Below are positions 11,601 through 25,443 of a DNA stretch of 64,000 nucleotides, one piece after another. The stretch is from Hymenolepis diminuta (Eukaryota; Platyhelminthes; Cestoda; Cyclophyllidea; Hymenolepididae): positions 5,968,269 through 6,032,268 of the forward strand of contig CAADRB010000002.1 in NCBI GenBank assembly GCA_900708905.1. The letters run 5' to 3'. The first letter of the stretch is position 1; every line of letters starts with the position of its first letter. The notes under the pieces were generated by a model, which ran no database searches, had not been told where the DNA came from, and saw nothing but the letters and a program-made list of their open reading frames with translations. Position numbers and translations under genes: made by a program.

Positions 11601-13269
11601 CGTGACTGCGACTGAATAATAAAAAATTGGAACTGGGTATAGTAAAGTAGTTAACCTCTCAAATAATTGTATAAAATGCAACATCTGCGAAGCCTCAAGA
11701 TTGGACAACGGATTCAAGAAGTGTAAAAATCAAACTACAGTAAATCAGTCAATTTTAAATTTAATGCTAACAGATCACCAGATCAGACGAAATTTTACAA
11801 TGAGTAGATTGAAAAAAAGATAATCTGGCTAGTGATTAGAACTTGCCCTATAATCTCTCTGTTAAATAAATCGGTATTACTCCTTCTAACCATTAATGAC
11901 CGGTATGAAACATCATGAGAGCTTATGAATAACCTAAAATTGAGAAATCTTACTTTGTCTACAAATATTGATAGCAGTAATTTTCGCGATTCTTTTTTTA
12001 TGAATGGATAGCACAAGATTTATCAAGAAACTAGAAAAAATGTTTCATTTTCGGTTAATATATACTTTTTTTTCAATTTGCTATTACTTAACATTTTAAA
12101 ACCATGGAAGATGATTTACAGATAGGTCGTCTGCTTGTCAATGTAATTATCCATTTTCACTTTATCCTATTTTTAGCCAATGATTATTCTAAGTGATACG
12201 ATTTTGTTACGATCAGTGCCTTCTCATACCACATTCCGATGATAATAAAAATACATACAGATAATTTATCTTTCATGCATACCACATAAATGGGGCTCTC
12301 TGTGTTTGATCACATGATAAACTCCATTTGGGACAAGGCGACTTGAGTATGTTGATTTTTTCCTGTCTTCAAAAGAAACAAGTGTAATTAGCACAATATA
12401 ATACAATGCGATCCAGATCAGACATACTCTTTCTGGGTCTTCTCGATTTTTCGTACGTAGTTCCTAATGTTTTGCAGCAATTAAGAATTTGACATGATGC
12501 ATATATTGATGCCTATCTGTTTAAGTTAACTACTATTTATAAGAAGGACCGATAATATAAATGATTTTCAAAGTAAATGTTGAAAATGTTATCTTTAGAT
12601 GAGAATGAAAACCATAATGTTTTTCTCGCGCATTTTAATAATGAGATTCATTCGTAGTATCGCATACCCTACCATAAGTAATTAAATATTAACTTCAGAT
12701 AATAGTCTAGAATTCCATTCCATTTTTCAGAAAGTGAAATAATTGCAATAAGAAGCGTTTAAACTCATCCAAATTTAAATTATCCATAAATTGTCAAGAT
12801 TTGTGTTCTTTCTCGACGAATCTCGTTTTATTGAGACGGGTATTTAACGAGGACGAATATAAATCTAATGTTAAGAATATTTAAGTAGAATGTGTTTTAT
12901 GCGCATGCTGTATAAGTACAAACTGGGTTGGTTAAAAGTTTTACATATTCCTTCAATTGACAAAAGCGTTTAAAAATACTCGTTGGATAATATTAGAACT
13001 CAACAGAAAATAAAGATGAGAAAAATAAAGCGGAATTTTCTCTTTGTTAAGAGGTGGATTTAATATTGACCATAAAATGGTTGTCATAACTGGATATATT
13101 ACTCTTAATAATTATCAATTTATTATTTACCCAATTCTTTTCAATATGAAGAAATGTTATCAACACGGTAAAAGTCATGCTGAAAATTTAACTAAAAATT
13201 TCTCATTTTCTTTGGTCAAGCATTCTCATCATTTATTAACAAGGAATAAGTAAGAAAGTAAGTAGTTAA
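8697..13269. other. Intergenic DNA, no gene recognised
   Basis: About 4.6 kb of AT-rich sequence with only chance-sized open frames (under 90 codons). No further copy of the secreted-protein family and no clear repeat boundary was found on reading both strands. Confidence 0.5.
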
Positions 13270-13430
13270 CATGCTTGTCTGCAATGTCAGAGCTCAAAGA
13301 CTCAATGCCCATTAATGTACACCTAGCGAGTGGGATGGCCAACTGCACTGGTTAAATTGGGCTTTTAATGGGAGTGGCAAAATTCGAATTTTTCTTAATA
13401 TAAAGACTCAAAGTTGCTATCCCTAATCGA
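13270..13430 (+). repeat. tRNA-derived SINE-like repeat, copy 2
   Basis: Colinear with the reverse complement of 49095-49261 and with 6185-6345. Shared motifs in order are TTAACATG, a TCAGAG segment, a degenerate B-box-like segment, GGATGGCCAAC, and GTGGCAAAATTCGAATTT. Divergence is high but the order and spacing of blocks are kept. Confidence 0.65.
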
Positions 13431-16254
13431 AGTTAAGCGCTGAAAGATGCTTTCCAAAATGAACATGGGAAGTATTATGTGTTTAACAATATCGTTATTG
13501 AAAGCAAATTAAAAAAACTGATATTTAATTCTCGTCTTCAGTTATCCGTTTTCAAGTGCAAAATTTGGCAATTAGTTCCAAAATAGTACTCTATTTTTTT
13601 ACAATTACTGAGTATTGTAATGAAATAAAAAGAGAAAATATCCCGCTTAAATAATCACCATCTTATAATAACTGCGGTAGATGAGCCTCCACATACCCCA
13701 TTTTTAATAGTGGAGATAAGTAGGGCTGGTGCTGGACCAGAATGCAAAAATGGAACTGTTAACGTTATAATAGTCATGCTAAAGAAGACAAAGTTTGAGT
13801 CAACAGAAGCATTCGAATTTAATATATTTATTTAACAAAGGTTTAACTTATCATAATTTAACCTGTTGAACATTTTCAGTGAAGAAATCAGATGGTATTG
13901 ACTTACCCCAAAACCATAGTTGTATGCTGCTTAATTTAAATTTTGACAGACAATATGGATGAGTTTATGCTTTGTTTGAAAAATCACAAATTGCCCCTGA
14001 AGGGATTTTATGTTAAGATTTGAGTAAAAGGATAGTTAATTTGAGGTGAATATTAAGGACCCCTCCTTCTTTCATATAGTTTTCAGAACAACCTCTATTT
14101 GTGATCGTCCAATAGATATTTTAACAAGCAAATATGCGTATTTTTATGATAAAAAAATTTTAAAACCAAACAACACTGCAATAGTTTTGGCTATTCATAT
14201 ACGTATATAGATAAGACAACTTCTACAGTGATGCCTACAGTATTTTAAATAAATAAGTTGGTATCTAGGATGGAAGCGAGATTCTTCATGCCAGAAATTA
14301 CGACAAGCACTGGGATGGAAAGGCATGTGCAGGCTGCACAGCCTAATGACCTACGCGTAGCTCGAATGTTTACATTATGTCAAGGTAAATAAAGCTCGCT
14401 CTCTGATGGGACATGACTTCCATTTCTGACTTCTGCTCCTCCTTTTCCCTTCACACCATCCCATTAAATTTTCCCGCTCCCTTCCCATACTTTCCCGTCT
14501 CCACATTCCCCTCTTTAAGGAGAGAATGTCAACCCAAATCCAGCCGTAACTGTCGCATGGAAGTCGTATGAGGGAGTACGTTCCCAGATCTTGGTAACTA
14601 TAATTTATATGCGAGGGCCCACCCTTCATGGGAGAAATACTGTGGGATTCAGTCACTGGAGGGAAGAGAAAAGGATAAATAATGAGAAAGAGATGCTTTC
14701 TTTAAAAAGATATTAACTAGTACAGAGAACTTGTGAAATTTTTCCCAATATCCTAGCAGGGATTAGCAATAGCTATTTCTAATTAATACTGCTTGATAGC
14801 AATTAGGGCAATAAGTAGCCCCCTAAATTTTTTATTTATTTTAACGGCCTATGCTATCGACATTCATTTGAAGTTATAACTTTTCTATTTCGGGTAAGAA
14901 CCCAAGGTCAATAAATTAACAAATTCGTTTTGCGAAGCTAAAATTACTCAGGCTCCAGAAAGAAGAGGAAAGACCTGAGGCTTAAAAGTGTTTTATATCT
15001 AGAAATAAAATTTCTAATATTGAATTAAATACACAACAAATGATTGTAGCCTGATTAGCTAAAAATGTCTAGGTGCGGACAAAGAAATAATTGGTAATCC
15101 AGTACGATAGGGATGGAGCTTGTAAGTTTTGGTTAATTGCATCGAAAATATTTTATTCTGTTTCCTAACAATTTCAATTCCCTTCTTCTGTTAGTCGTTC
15201 AAATGGATTTAGATAGGATATTTTCATTCATTTCTCTTCTTATCTCAATCTTGTCAGTCATTTTTGCAGATCCTCAGATTTGACTAAAACAAACTATATT
15301 TGTTTTCTATTAAAAATTACATTTAAAAAGTGATGTGCCAAAAATTATAATAAATATTTAAAATGCAATTTGAAGTGAATATGGATAGAAATGTCTCCTA
15401 TTACGGAAGTCGTTTTACAGAATCAAAATATATTATTGGTCCGGTGGACTGTCCAGCGGTCGAGTGTGCGATTCTTGGGCAAAGGGACTTTGTTTTTCTC
15501 CGAAATCACTGAATTTCAAGGCATTAAGAATTCCATGTTCATTTCATTCTTCAGATTTAGTTGTTGGAGATTCTTGAAAGATATTCAGATAATGATTTCA
15601 GTAATCGAAACTAAAGAAAAGAATATTGGAAGATTGCGGAAGAGATTGTAATATTATAACACAAAATAAAATAAAATATATCTGATTGAGATTGCAAATT
15701 AAAAACTTAAATGTTAATATCAGTTTTATACATCTGTCTTGCCCCTAAAGACTTGCACGAACTTTGAAAATTCAGAAGAAACCACATATGAAATATTGCT
15801 GTCCACATCTTCATTCTTTCCGCTAAGGTCGTAATCATTCTGACTGGCACATAATTCCACATTATGCTTGGAATAATTAAAACGTAAATTAGTATTTGGA
15901 CAATAATTTTTGCCTTTTTGTTCAATAAGTCGAATATCCTTGTTTTGCATACCGGCATGGCCTAGAATTTTGCAAAACCGATGATCATTTAAAACTAGTA
16001 TGAGATTTGGGTTGTAATGGTCTTTCATATTCTTTTGACTTACAAAATCACGTACACATATCTAGAGAACATGTAATTATTTTTTTATAAAAGGCAAGAA
16101 TTCCAAAAATTTTTCTCGTCTCCTTTTAATATAAGGATGTGATTAAAGCTAAACCACTTCTCACATTAAACTAAATCCGCTAATGACAGGGAAAACCTTT
16201 ATTATAACATTAGAGTTTAAGTAGTGAGCACTGTTATACTAGAAAATTGTGGCA
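13431..16254. other. Intergenic DNA, no gene recognised
   Basis: AT-rich, with a pyrimidine-rich patch near 14420-14520. An ATG-started minus-strand frame of 100 codons (15726-16028) has ordinary amino-acid composition but no recognisable domain or splice partner. It fits the length expected by chance. Confidence 0.45.
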
Positions 16255-16470
16255 TCTCATCTATTCTGCTCTTGATTACAACCAGATTCAAATAAATAAA
16301 CCAAGGTGGCATAACCACTCATGAATAAAACCAAACGGTCAGCAAGCTCTGAATACTCATATTCACGAAGTCAAATGACAAAGATTATACATTAGGACAT
16401 CACAAAGTGAATAAAGTGAATTCTCTATGCTAAAAACGAAGTGAGACTCTGGCTCCATTATCCAATTATT
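16255..16470 (-). repeat. Dispersed repeat family R3, copy 1
   Basis: The reverse complement matches 31760-32040. The clearest block is a CGTGAATATGAGTATTCAGAGC-like run followed by a TTGACC..TGGTTT segment and GCCACCTTGG, all in the same order. Similar but weaker blocks occur at 29560-29670 and 52830-53080. Confidence 0.5.
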
Positions 16471-17889
16471 ATAAACTCTCTTTCCTGAATCTTATTTTTT
16501 AGATAATTTTCAATAAATAAGACTTTTTAAATTTATTTTGCACTCCCCTGTGTAATGAGAACAATGAAAGTAAAGGTACTCACTCCTTTATCCAAACTTT
16601 GCCTAAAACGTTACTTAATCCAATAGCTTGTCTGATTTTTTCCATTTTATGAGTAACACTCTGATTTGGCAAAAAAAATGATGAAAAAGAGAAGCTTGAG
16701 AGAACTCCTGTCCTCATATTACTTCGCACAATGTCGCTTTTGCGTGATTGAATTGCTTAGCCAGAGGAATAGTGCTGGTATTTCCATTTGTAGGGAAGCA
16801 AAAAGGGAAGTCGTTTCGCCGTAATTAGACGAAATTTTCATCAAGTTATGAGAAGAATAAATATTGATAGACACAATGAGACCACACGTAAACAGAATTG
16901 GTTTTAAATTGGAGGATAGGTTTAATCAATATGGAAAGACAAATCTGATCTAATCTCCAATAAAGCCATTTTTATAATCAGATTCAGTCAGAATAAAAAA
17001 ATATAGTAACCCTTCCCAAATCAGAAGAACGAAAGTTGAGACAGACCAGTGGCCTACAGGACTATCGTAGAGGACGGAAAGACGAGAGGGAGAGAGTGGT
17101 AGAAAGGAGAGTTGAGTTACGCTCCTAAACTGTGAGTGAAAATGGAATTATGCGTAGATGCTAAAAAAGTACATTGAGAGGCTTTCTGATTTCGCAGTGT
17201 TTGTCCGTGCAATTCATAAAGAGAATGAAAAGACCTAATGAGTTAGTGTGTACAGTAGCTATATAGGTCCCCTTTTGGATTCGTAGACATCGGAGATGAC
17301 GAGGGATTAGGATTCTAGGAATAGGAGATTTGCAGACTAACTGTGGCTACTTGTTGTTCAAGCATCCTTGACAGTCATTCAAGTCATCAGAGTGCGGTGG
17401 TGATGAGGTAGAAAGATTTTCGCCAGGGAGTCTGAGTGTTAATCAATAATCAAATTCAATTAGAGGGACTTTCGTTTCTCTCCTACGTTGCGACTATGAA
17501 AAAGTAGGGCCAGTGGCATGAATGTAATGCAGCACTTGGTGTTTAGAGATGTAGTTGATGAGCGTGGATAAATGGCTTAGACCGGAGATGAGGAGGGAGA
17601 GATTTTACGAAGAAAAAGGGCTCAGCACATCGGTAGCCATGACGGTCCGAGGAACCTTCTGTGATAACTAAATCGAGGTTGAGGAGGTACTGACCAAGGG
17701 TTTTCTTATGTGAATGGTTGGCGGTATGAAAGGAGTGGAGGTGCATATAAAGATGATAAAACTAGTTGTTTACAGTAAACACATTTAAATCCAGGGGAAG
17801 ACGTGATTGCCAATAAAGTATCAAGGTGAGACCAGGAGATGGCCTGCTCACCAACAAATTAGCTCTATCCCAAATAAAGCTATTTTAAG
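16471..17889. other. Intergenic DNA, possibly containing decayed repeats
   Basis: Purine-rich patches (17060-17120) weakly resemble the GA-rich part of repeat family R2. A minus-strand open frame at 17543-17746 contains a DLVITEGSSDRHG segment vaguely like a retrotransposon endonuclease linker. No flanking domain could be found to support it. Confidence 0.35.
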
Positions 17890-18105
17890 ACTTAATATCC
17901 CCTCATGGAACAAACGATCACTGCCGGACTGGAATTGGCTCAGTGACAGAAGCCAAATAATGAAGGAGGATAAACAGAATAAACCTAGGTTAATATTATG
18001 TTTATTTGTTTTGTTACAAGAAATTTTAGGTTTCGACGATTAACGGTTTCATTGTTTGCTTTTTTAAAAGTGCGTAAGGTGTCCTCAGATGCCTTATGCA
18101 CCCTG
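17890..18105 (+). mobile_element. 3' fragment of a Tc1/mariner-like transposon
   Basis: Matches the last part of the larger element at 59835-61151. It holds the end of the transposase (a DWNWLSDRSQ segment against DWSxVSDRSR), then the untranslated tail with AATAAACCTAGGT and TTTGTTTTGTTACAAGAAA, then the terminal inverted repeat. Read inward, the terminus is CAGGGTGCATAAGGCATCTG, flanked by the expected TA at 18106-18107. No 5' terminus was found, so the copy is truncated or internally rearranged. Confidence 0.75.
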
Positions 18106-18107
18106 TA

Positions 18108-21100
18108 TGTGAGTATTCGAAAGTGAAAGAGTTTACTGTTTTTTTATTGTTAGGTGGAACTGAAAAATATAACAATTAAATAAATAAAAAATTAGGAATA
18201 ATTGGGTGAATCAAGTCTGAGCAAAGGGAATGACAGGGTTGATTACCAAATTACTAATATCATTTTCATTTGCTTGTAAACCCTCATAAAAATACAAAAA
18301 ATAATAAATTTATAATAATTAGAAAATGCATTTATAAAATAATTGTTCAATCACCGAATAAGCGGGACTATGCAAGACTTCTTTAACAAAGAATTTATGT
18401 ACAATATTCCTCTTTGCAATTATAAATATGACGAAATAATGATTTCACGATTTATAAGCAGATAATGAAGATTTTGTTTGCAGTTAGGGTCAAATGAACC
18501 CTAATAAAACAATTTATGAGGAATTTCGTTAAATATTCCCATCCAGAGTTAATCTTTCGAGACGAGGAAACGAGTTATTTAAGGTAGTGCGACCATACGA
18601 TTTACAAAGAAAGAGCATCTCTTAGTGACAGAAGGGGGCTTACCGAGAAGATACATAAAGATGTTTTATGCTTAAGATAGTTTGACTTACTTGCCATAGC
18701 GATGTTTTTTCTTCGCTAACAACATCAAATCTCTCGTTTAATTATAAATAAATGTTTTTATGAAAGACAAATTAAACACCATGGCAAGTTAAAAGAATAT
18801 TATATTTTTGAGAGGAAAAATTTCTAAATGAATAATAATTATAGTAAGGAAAATAAGCCCATTAAAACAGAAGGTACTTTTTACGACTTATATGATTAAT
18901 AATCAATTTTTATCTCAAAGAGACCTATCTGCTCGCGCCTATAACCGCTTGAACAAATCTCAAATTAGACAAGAATTAAAACATCTAGGTAATCATTCAT
19001 TCATGAAAATCTGCCAAAATTATAGCATTTGTCTGTTTATTAACATTTCCATTTTAGATTTAAGGTTGTTGGCAAAGCAGTGTAATCAGTGGATTGTGAT
19101 CAAAATTTGAGATTCAGTACTATTTACTTCGTAATTTAGAATTAAATGGATATTCATTTAATGTAGCAGTTTGCACCGGTAGCGCAGTGACAATGAAATT
19201 TTCGTTCTAACCGCTGATGTGCGTTAAGTACCATTCGGTGATTGAAATAATTATATTATTAATAATTGCTTAATTAATAAGTATGTTTAAATATTTGAGT
19301 AGTGCTGATTATTACTCGAACGCTCATAAGTCCTGTCAACTTAAAATCTTCATGCCAAATATAACGAGTGTGTAAAGAATAAATTAACTATACAGGCACA
19401 TTCTTAAACATTTTTGCGCAACTGAATGTGTAATTTCTTTTATTTCTTTCAAATCCAAAACTACTCAACGAAATGAAGGGAAAAGGTTTCCAAGGAAAAA
19501 TAGACGATTGAAACACGACGATAAAAAGTCAAATAAAGCTAAATTTGTGTATAATTAGAGAAAAATTGGTCTATAAAATACACAGGAACTGCAATTACGA
19601 CTCTACGATACCATTCATCATTTCATGACTTGGCATCTGGATAGAGACTAACTAGTTTCAGTTACGAAATACGAAATTGTATAAAGCATTTAACCATTTA
19701 GAGGTGACAAATCAGGAACAAGGAGTAGCGTCTTGAGATCTGAAGGGTAACATAAATGGAGGGATGAGATTACACAGTAGGTAAGTCAAAGTCAGGTCAA
19801 GTTAGCTCTTGACACCAGAACAATTATATTAACTAATCTGTAATAAACTAAAAATATTTCTTTTATCTGAATGTGAAGGAACTTGAGTATGAGGCTGAAG
19901 TTGTAAGGTTGAAAACGACCTCAAAAGTATTAAAGTAAGCATAAATAATAGACATAAAGCAGGGTTGGGATCACGCCAAAAGACAACGATATCACCTTAA
20001 TTATTTGAAATGTGTAATAAATATAGATTAATATTATATAAGCAGATGGGATGTTCTGGGAAAATGAGGCAATTAATTGCTCACAGCTAACCTAAATATT
20101 TTCCCATTCTTAACCCTGCAAAATTAAGAAATAATGACAAAAGAAAGCAAGAGAGTTGCGTTTCATTTAAATTTTGAAGTTATCTAATAGTCAACACTTT
20201 ATTTAACTTACAAAGCTCAACCTGTTATGCTTTAATGCTCCAAGATTCAAAATACCGAATTCGATGCTCATTTATACCATTTCAATATATTCGTCTTTCT
20301 AATAGTCGAGAACAGCCAGTTGCTGCTAATTACTATAGTTTTGAAATAATTGAGCTCACTAGATCTTAGATAAGGCGAAGAAGATACGAAATTTAGAAGG
20401 TACTAGTATGATATAAAGAAAACAAATAAAGTTCGCGTCCCTTCCTAACTGCGCGAACTCGGTTATCGAGAAGCGTGAATGATGCAAAGTGGGAGAGAAA
20501 ACATTTTTATTAATGAAAGACAAGAAGTCGGCAACAACTTTGCAGTCGGGAGGCTGTAAATGGGATTCAGTGGTGGAGTAGAACTCACAAAGAAAGTGCC
20601 AGAAAACCGAGAAAATCGATAGAACCACAAAAAGTTGCGGAATGATCTCCGTATACTGAATTATATGGAGATGACAATAAAATAGATAATATCAATAGGT
20701 GATTTAAGATAACAGATAAGGAGAATGTGGAATAAAAAAATTATAAAAAATACTCTTTGACTAAAAGTTTAAAAGGAAGTGAATATTTTACTGTTTAACA
20801 TTTACTATTTTAAATGTTCAAATAATTTAATAGGAGTTATTCAAATACTTCTGATTTTTTTAGTAAACCTCAGGTAGGAAATTTATTATTTCACATTCTC
20901 CTGTAATTTTTATGGGATTTTGCCCGGTCGCAATTTATTTAGAATAGTTTTTAAATTTACTTTGGTTCGCGGCCACCACATACATTATGTGAAATATATA
21001 ACTGAGACAGCTAATTAAAATATTGAGACTGTATGAATAAAGACTGGATAGCATAACCTATCAAAAGAATATAAATAGACGAGAGAGTGAGGCGGTCATT

Positions 21101-22355
21101 AAAATAGTAGAGCCATAGAAGATGCTTTGTTTAATAATAAAAGAGGCGATAAAGTACGTGTATGCCATCTTACTCATAATTTCGGAAAAAATCAAGCCAC
21201 TAGAATGGAGTATTGAAAGAAAATTGAGAAACAATTTATCAAAACGGAAAGACAGCTACAGTTTAGGTATCACCGACGGTGGTCTGACAATATAGTAAGA
21301 AGATAGAAGCTCCGATTGGATATTTACTTTGGAAGGAACAGAAAGTGTTTGTTTAGTAATCAGTAAACACGAAAAGTGGCCTAGTAGATTAAAGCACAAA
21401 GTGTAAGAGTTAAATAGCGGTGGAAAATCGGTAAGCAAGAGGTAGAAAGCTAAGAAAAAGTAGTGACAGAAGCAGCTAATGAATCAGACAGACATAGAGT
21501 AACAAGAAGTTTAAATGTCTGATTTGGAACAAAATTTTACAGGATCAAGATATCTCTAAAAACATTTGTCCATATTATCAATTACCCAAATCTAGAACCT
21601 ACTTAGTAGGTTCTTCCGAAGTAGATATTTTCGAAGTCCTAAATACCTCTCACTTAAATATCTGCAAGTCACTCCCTTTCAAAACTACCATCAAGAAAAT
21701 TGTGCTTAGATCTATCGATATAAAATAATTTCTTTTATGAGAAACTGCATTCACTAAATCGCAACGTAATCAGATTTAATAGCAGGAAATGAAATAACTT
21801 TGAATTCTGCAAAATGAAAGGAAAAAGCGCACGTGTTTTATTGGTGTCGATTCTCCCGAATTAACGTATTTTATTACTCAGGTGTACCATAAAATCCATT
21901 CTGAGTTTACTGTTCAATATTCTCCTAGAACGTTGAGTGGGAAATACAATTTTTAGTCGGCAATACTTGCTCAGAGCAGCGAATTCTGATTTCTTATCTA
22001 GTAGCAATGTCATTTTATTACTATTATTTATAGAAGGATAGGAAATTACAGTGTTTTAATTATGAGAATTAATATAAGAAGAGAAAGAGGGTAAGATAGA
22101 AGCAGAGATTAAAATGTTGACCGTCCAGTAAGACATCATCAGGACTTTAAATTTATCATGTCGTATGTTTTTTATTGAATAGATATGGCAAATTGTACTT
22201 AACGTCTGTATTTTAGCGCTAAGTTTCCCAACGATATTTCTTATCAACGACCATCAGACCAATCCATTAAATTGGGAGGTTAATCAAGTCATATGGACAA
22301 TTAAGTTCTTCTCGAAAGCTAAAAGTAGCTTTTCAGAATTGTTCATCAAATTAAA
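18108..22355. other. Intergenic DNA, no gene recognised
   Basis: AT-rich, with only short open frames. A decayed tRNA-like segment near 19173-19241 is listed separately. Minus-strand frames at 20359-20628 and 21256-21438 are free of stops, but no domain was recognised in either and they do not resemble each other. Confidence 0.45.
19173..19241 (+). other. Decayed tRNA-like segment
   Basis: TAGCGCAGTGA at 19180-19190 matches the eukaryotic tRNA A box almost perfectly. A B-box-like CGTTAAGTACC starts 42 bases later. The outer ends can pair (CACCG at 19174-19178 with CGGTG at 19236-19240) as an acceptor stem would. The T arm pairs poorly and no convincing anticodon stem is seen. It is therefore a tRNA pseudogene or SINE head at most. 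Confidence 0.3.
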
Positions 22356-22557
22356 GGAACTAATGAACCAGAATCAGACCGTAGAAGCTAAGATTACAGC
22401 TATCAACTTCAACAGCAAACAACTGCTCACAATAGTAGAACACAAAGAGTTGGGTGGGTCAAAGTGTATTGATCAAATGACGATGAAGATTTGAGAGAGT
22501 AAGAGAGAGAGAGAGGTGAGAGAGAGCGGAGTTGAGAGGGAAACGTAGGAGCAGATA
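22356..22557 (+). repeat. 202-bp direct repeat R2, copy 1
   Basis: Base-for-base alignment with 25444-25645 over 202 positions shows only one clear difference near the start (TGAACC versus TAAACC). The unit runs from GGAACTAATGAACCAGAATC, through a GA-rich tract, to GTAGGAGCAGATA. The flank to the right continues to match an older relative at 48498-48715 (ATGCGTGAGTGGAAATAC), so this copy is embedded in a longer family member. Confidence 0.95.
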
Positions 22558-25123
22558 AAAAATAAGCATATGTTTACATATGCGTGAGTGGAAATACAGT
22601 ACAGTTTATATGAGTCACTTGTGCGAGGACGCGTATGATTACATGAGTGCAGATATACTTTTGAATGAAACAGGCAATTATATAAAAAAAGGAAAACTGA
22701 TAAATTCGTCTAGACATGACCAATTAAATAACTTATCCGGAAATGGAAAATGACTTGGTTCCTCGACTTCATTATTTTCATCTACTCGACCTTCCTTTCA
22801 TCCATTACAGATAGACTTTAAGGAGGATCATCTATTCACCCTCCAAAACTACTATTTAGTCACATTCACCATGAGGATACATTGATTTTCACCATTATGT
22901 CCCCATGGGTCAAACCTTTATTTTCCTGTTTTTAGTTGCTTTCTCAAGATTAAAAGTTGGGAATCTTTTAACTGTGTCGACAAACTAACTATTATTACTA
23001 AAATAATTATTTAAAATTATAAAACATTGCAGACGCCTGATCCATATCCATGATCTTTCTAAGATACACTTCCTTTAATTTTCAAAGTTAAGTGTAGATT
23101 TACTTGGGAGGTACGAATAAATTACACTAACAGTTTAAATGGAACATTGAAACTTAAAAAATGATTTTCTCAGGTCTATAAGAAAACGCTTAATTAATTT
23201 TTCTTGCGCACTCTCCACAACCTTTTCCAAGGACTTCTATGTTGATCATTATTTACCAAAACTTGGCTTCTTGAAATGAAAGAATAAATTGCTCCTCCTT
23301 AGACTAAGGGAACGGGAGATAATACTTTTCATAGCAGACTAACTGCAAAGTCTTTTCGTTAATTTTAGGTCGCGGGATTTTTCTAATACTCTGATTAAGT
23401 AAAAGGTTAGTAGAACAATAACTCCGTCAAGAAAATAATAAATACGCTTGCTGATTGACTTCCTCCTTTTGAAAAAAAACCACATAAGCACAAGCAAGAG
23501 AGATAAAATCAGTTAAAAACCCAAAACTTCTAAGATACTTATCTTCAATATGAGAAATATGCAGATGAATGGTAGAGGAAATTCTGGAAAGTCCGCAAAA
23601 TTAAGACAATATATGTGATACCTTTTCTGGTTTAAGTGTTTTAAAATTTGGGTCGAGTTTAAAGGTTATTTTGTTGTTGTTTTGCATATTTTAGTTGCTT
23701 CCCGAATTCTGTTTAGCACAGGTCTCAGTAACACTGTTGGAAGTCACCGTTGATTATTGAACTTTCTTCTTAACATTCCTAGAGGAAAATAGAAAAGAAA
23801 ACTATTCAGGCGAGCCCAGAATTGTTGTTTGGGTGAGAGAGGTGTCTCGGAGTAAGATTTCGTGAATAGAAAGGGAACCGTGCTTGCTGCTCATTCCGAA
23901 ATAGTATAATCCAAAATGAATGCACATAACTATGTGATCAACTTGCCTCTAGGGGAATTAGAGACCACGCGTGTGTCCAAGACCGTTTCGCTTGACTTGT
24001 CTGCTCCACGCAGGCTGATTACGAACTGAAATGAAATTCAATTTCTTTTTTTCCTTATATTTTTTCTCAAAATTATTAGAAAGCTTCAATTCCACTGGAG
24101 GAATAACGGGAAGTAGAAAATCGATAATTCAAATAACATGTTAAACATACGAAGTAATCAAAAGAGTACCTGCTGTGAACAAGGAAACGGTATAGTAGAA
24201 GACCTCTATGGATTTCTATGATCAAATTTTCGAGAAAAATTAGTCACTACTGCAATTAATGTTTGCTATTTTAAGAAACATTGTTCCAGATGAATGATTA
24301 AATTTACGATGCCCATTTTTGTTCATTTTACATCCCCTTAATAGGACTTTTTTAAAAAAGATGAATTAATTGTTTTTCCAGCAAAATGATTCATTTTCAA
24401 TTTTATTCTTAGCAGCATAGAGACAACACATTACTACTATCATGGGTAGTGTGACTTTGTAATTTGAAAAAATAGGAACAGCTGATTATTACATGTTTTC
24501 ACCCCTCAATTTTGTAAAAGGCTAAGTCTGTGAGGTTCTCTGATTGTGAAATATTTTGAAGTTCAATTGATTACTTCCAATCGGTGTATTCAGGTAAATA
24601 AATCTCCAGAAATTTTTAATATTTTTACGTTATTCGCTGTCAAATATAACTTCCATTTGTATACGTTGGAAAGTAAAAGTCTTAAAATTCAATTAGGAAT
24701 TAAAATGAAATTAAAATTACTGAATTTACTTAACTTACATAGTCAATCTCAGTGGAAATCAGGTGGCTAGATAAAAATACTGACTTGTTTAAAACTCTTT
24801 TCCATTTGCAGCTCAATTTAAATCTCGTAGGTTGGCCAAACCTAAAAATTTCATTTTTAAATACTGTGGCATTTATATTTCCTCAAACTTCTTTCACAAT
24901 TATAATTTGATCATAAGTAACATTGCCTTTGGACTTCACTTTGAAAAATCCTGCCAACCAATAACATAGATTACCCTTTTCTTACAATTTGGATTGTGAG
25001 AACCTAGCAAAATGAGGTACGATAAAGGGATTCACCAATTTCGCGTCCTTTGTTATCGACAAACAAATGAGAGTTAGGGCAAGGGTGTCAGTCAGCAGGC
25101 GCAGACCCACTGAGCAGAGCCTA
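22558..25123. other. Intergenic DNA between the R2 copies, no gene recognised
   Basis: The first 100 bases or so continue the R2 family. The remainder is AT-rich, without recognisable coding content. Confidence 0.5.
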
Positions 25124-25143
25124 TGAGTCGGTGTGCGCAGGTA
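25124..25143 (+). repeat. Left arm of a GC-rich 20-bp inverted repeat
   Basis: TGAGTCGGTGTGCGCAGGTA is the reverse complement of 25661-25680 with one mismatch. Its GC content is far above the surroundings. The two arms bracket the second R2 copy. Confidence 0.7.
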
Positions 25144-25443
25144 CTAAAAACCCTACAAAACAGGTACACAATCACATAGTTGTAATTGTTGTCCTTTATT
25201 AATTATAAAAGGAGTTAAAGCTCGTGTGTATGATTACAAAATGACTCTTTTAATTCACTTGCCTAAGGTGAACGGATAAAGTTAACAGAGCAGCAAAAAG
25301 AGCAACGTTTTATAGTGTTAGCAACAACAACCCCTATCATTGCCCCTGGCGAAGCTTAAAAAGGCGAATTTTTAAACTGTAATCATTGAAAAGATTTTAA
25401 ATAAGGGAAACAGTAAAAGAATCTGTAGAGACACCAAAGTATG

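Noticed and set aside
15726..16028. 100-codon ATG frame on the minus strand as a gene
   Set aside because: Several frames of this length are expected by chance in 64 kb of this composition. No signal peptide, domain, splice site or poly(A) context supports it.
17543..17746. Minus-strand frame with a retrotransposon endonuclease-like DLVIT segment
   Set aside because: The similarity is a few residues long, and no endonuclease or reverse transcriptase blocks were found on either side.
22498..22545. GA-rich tract as a simple microsatellite
   Set aside because: The tract is interrupted and is an integral part of the 202-bp repeat unit shared with 25444-25645.
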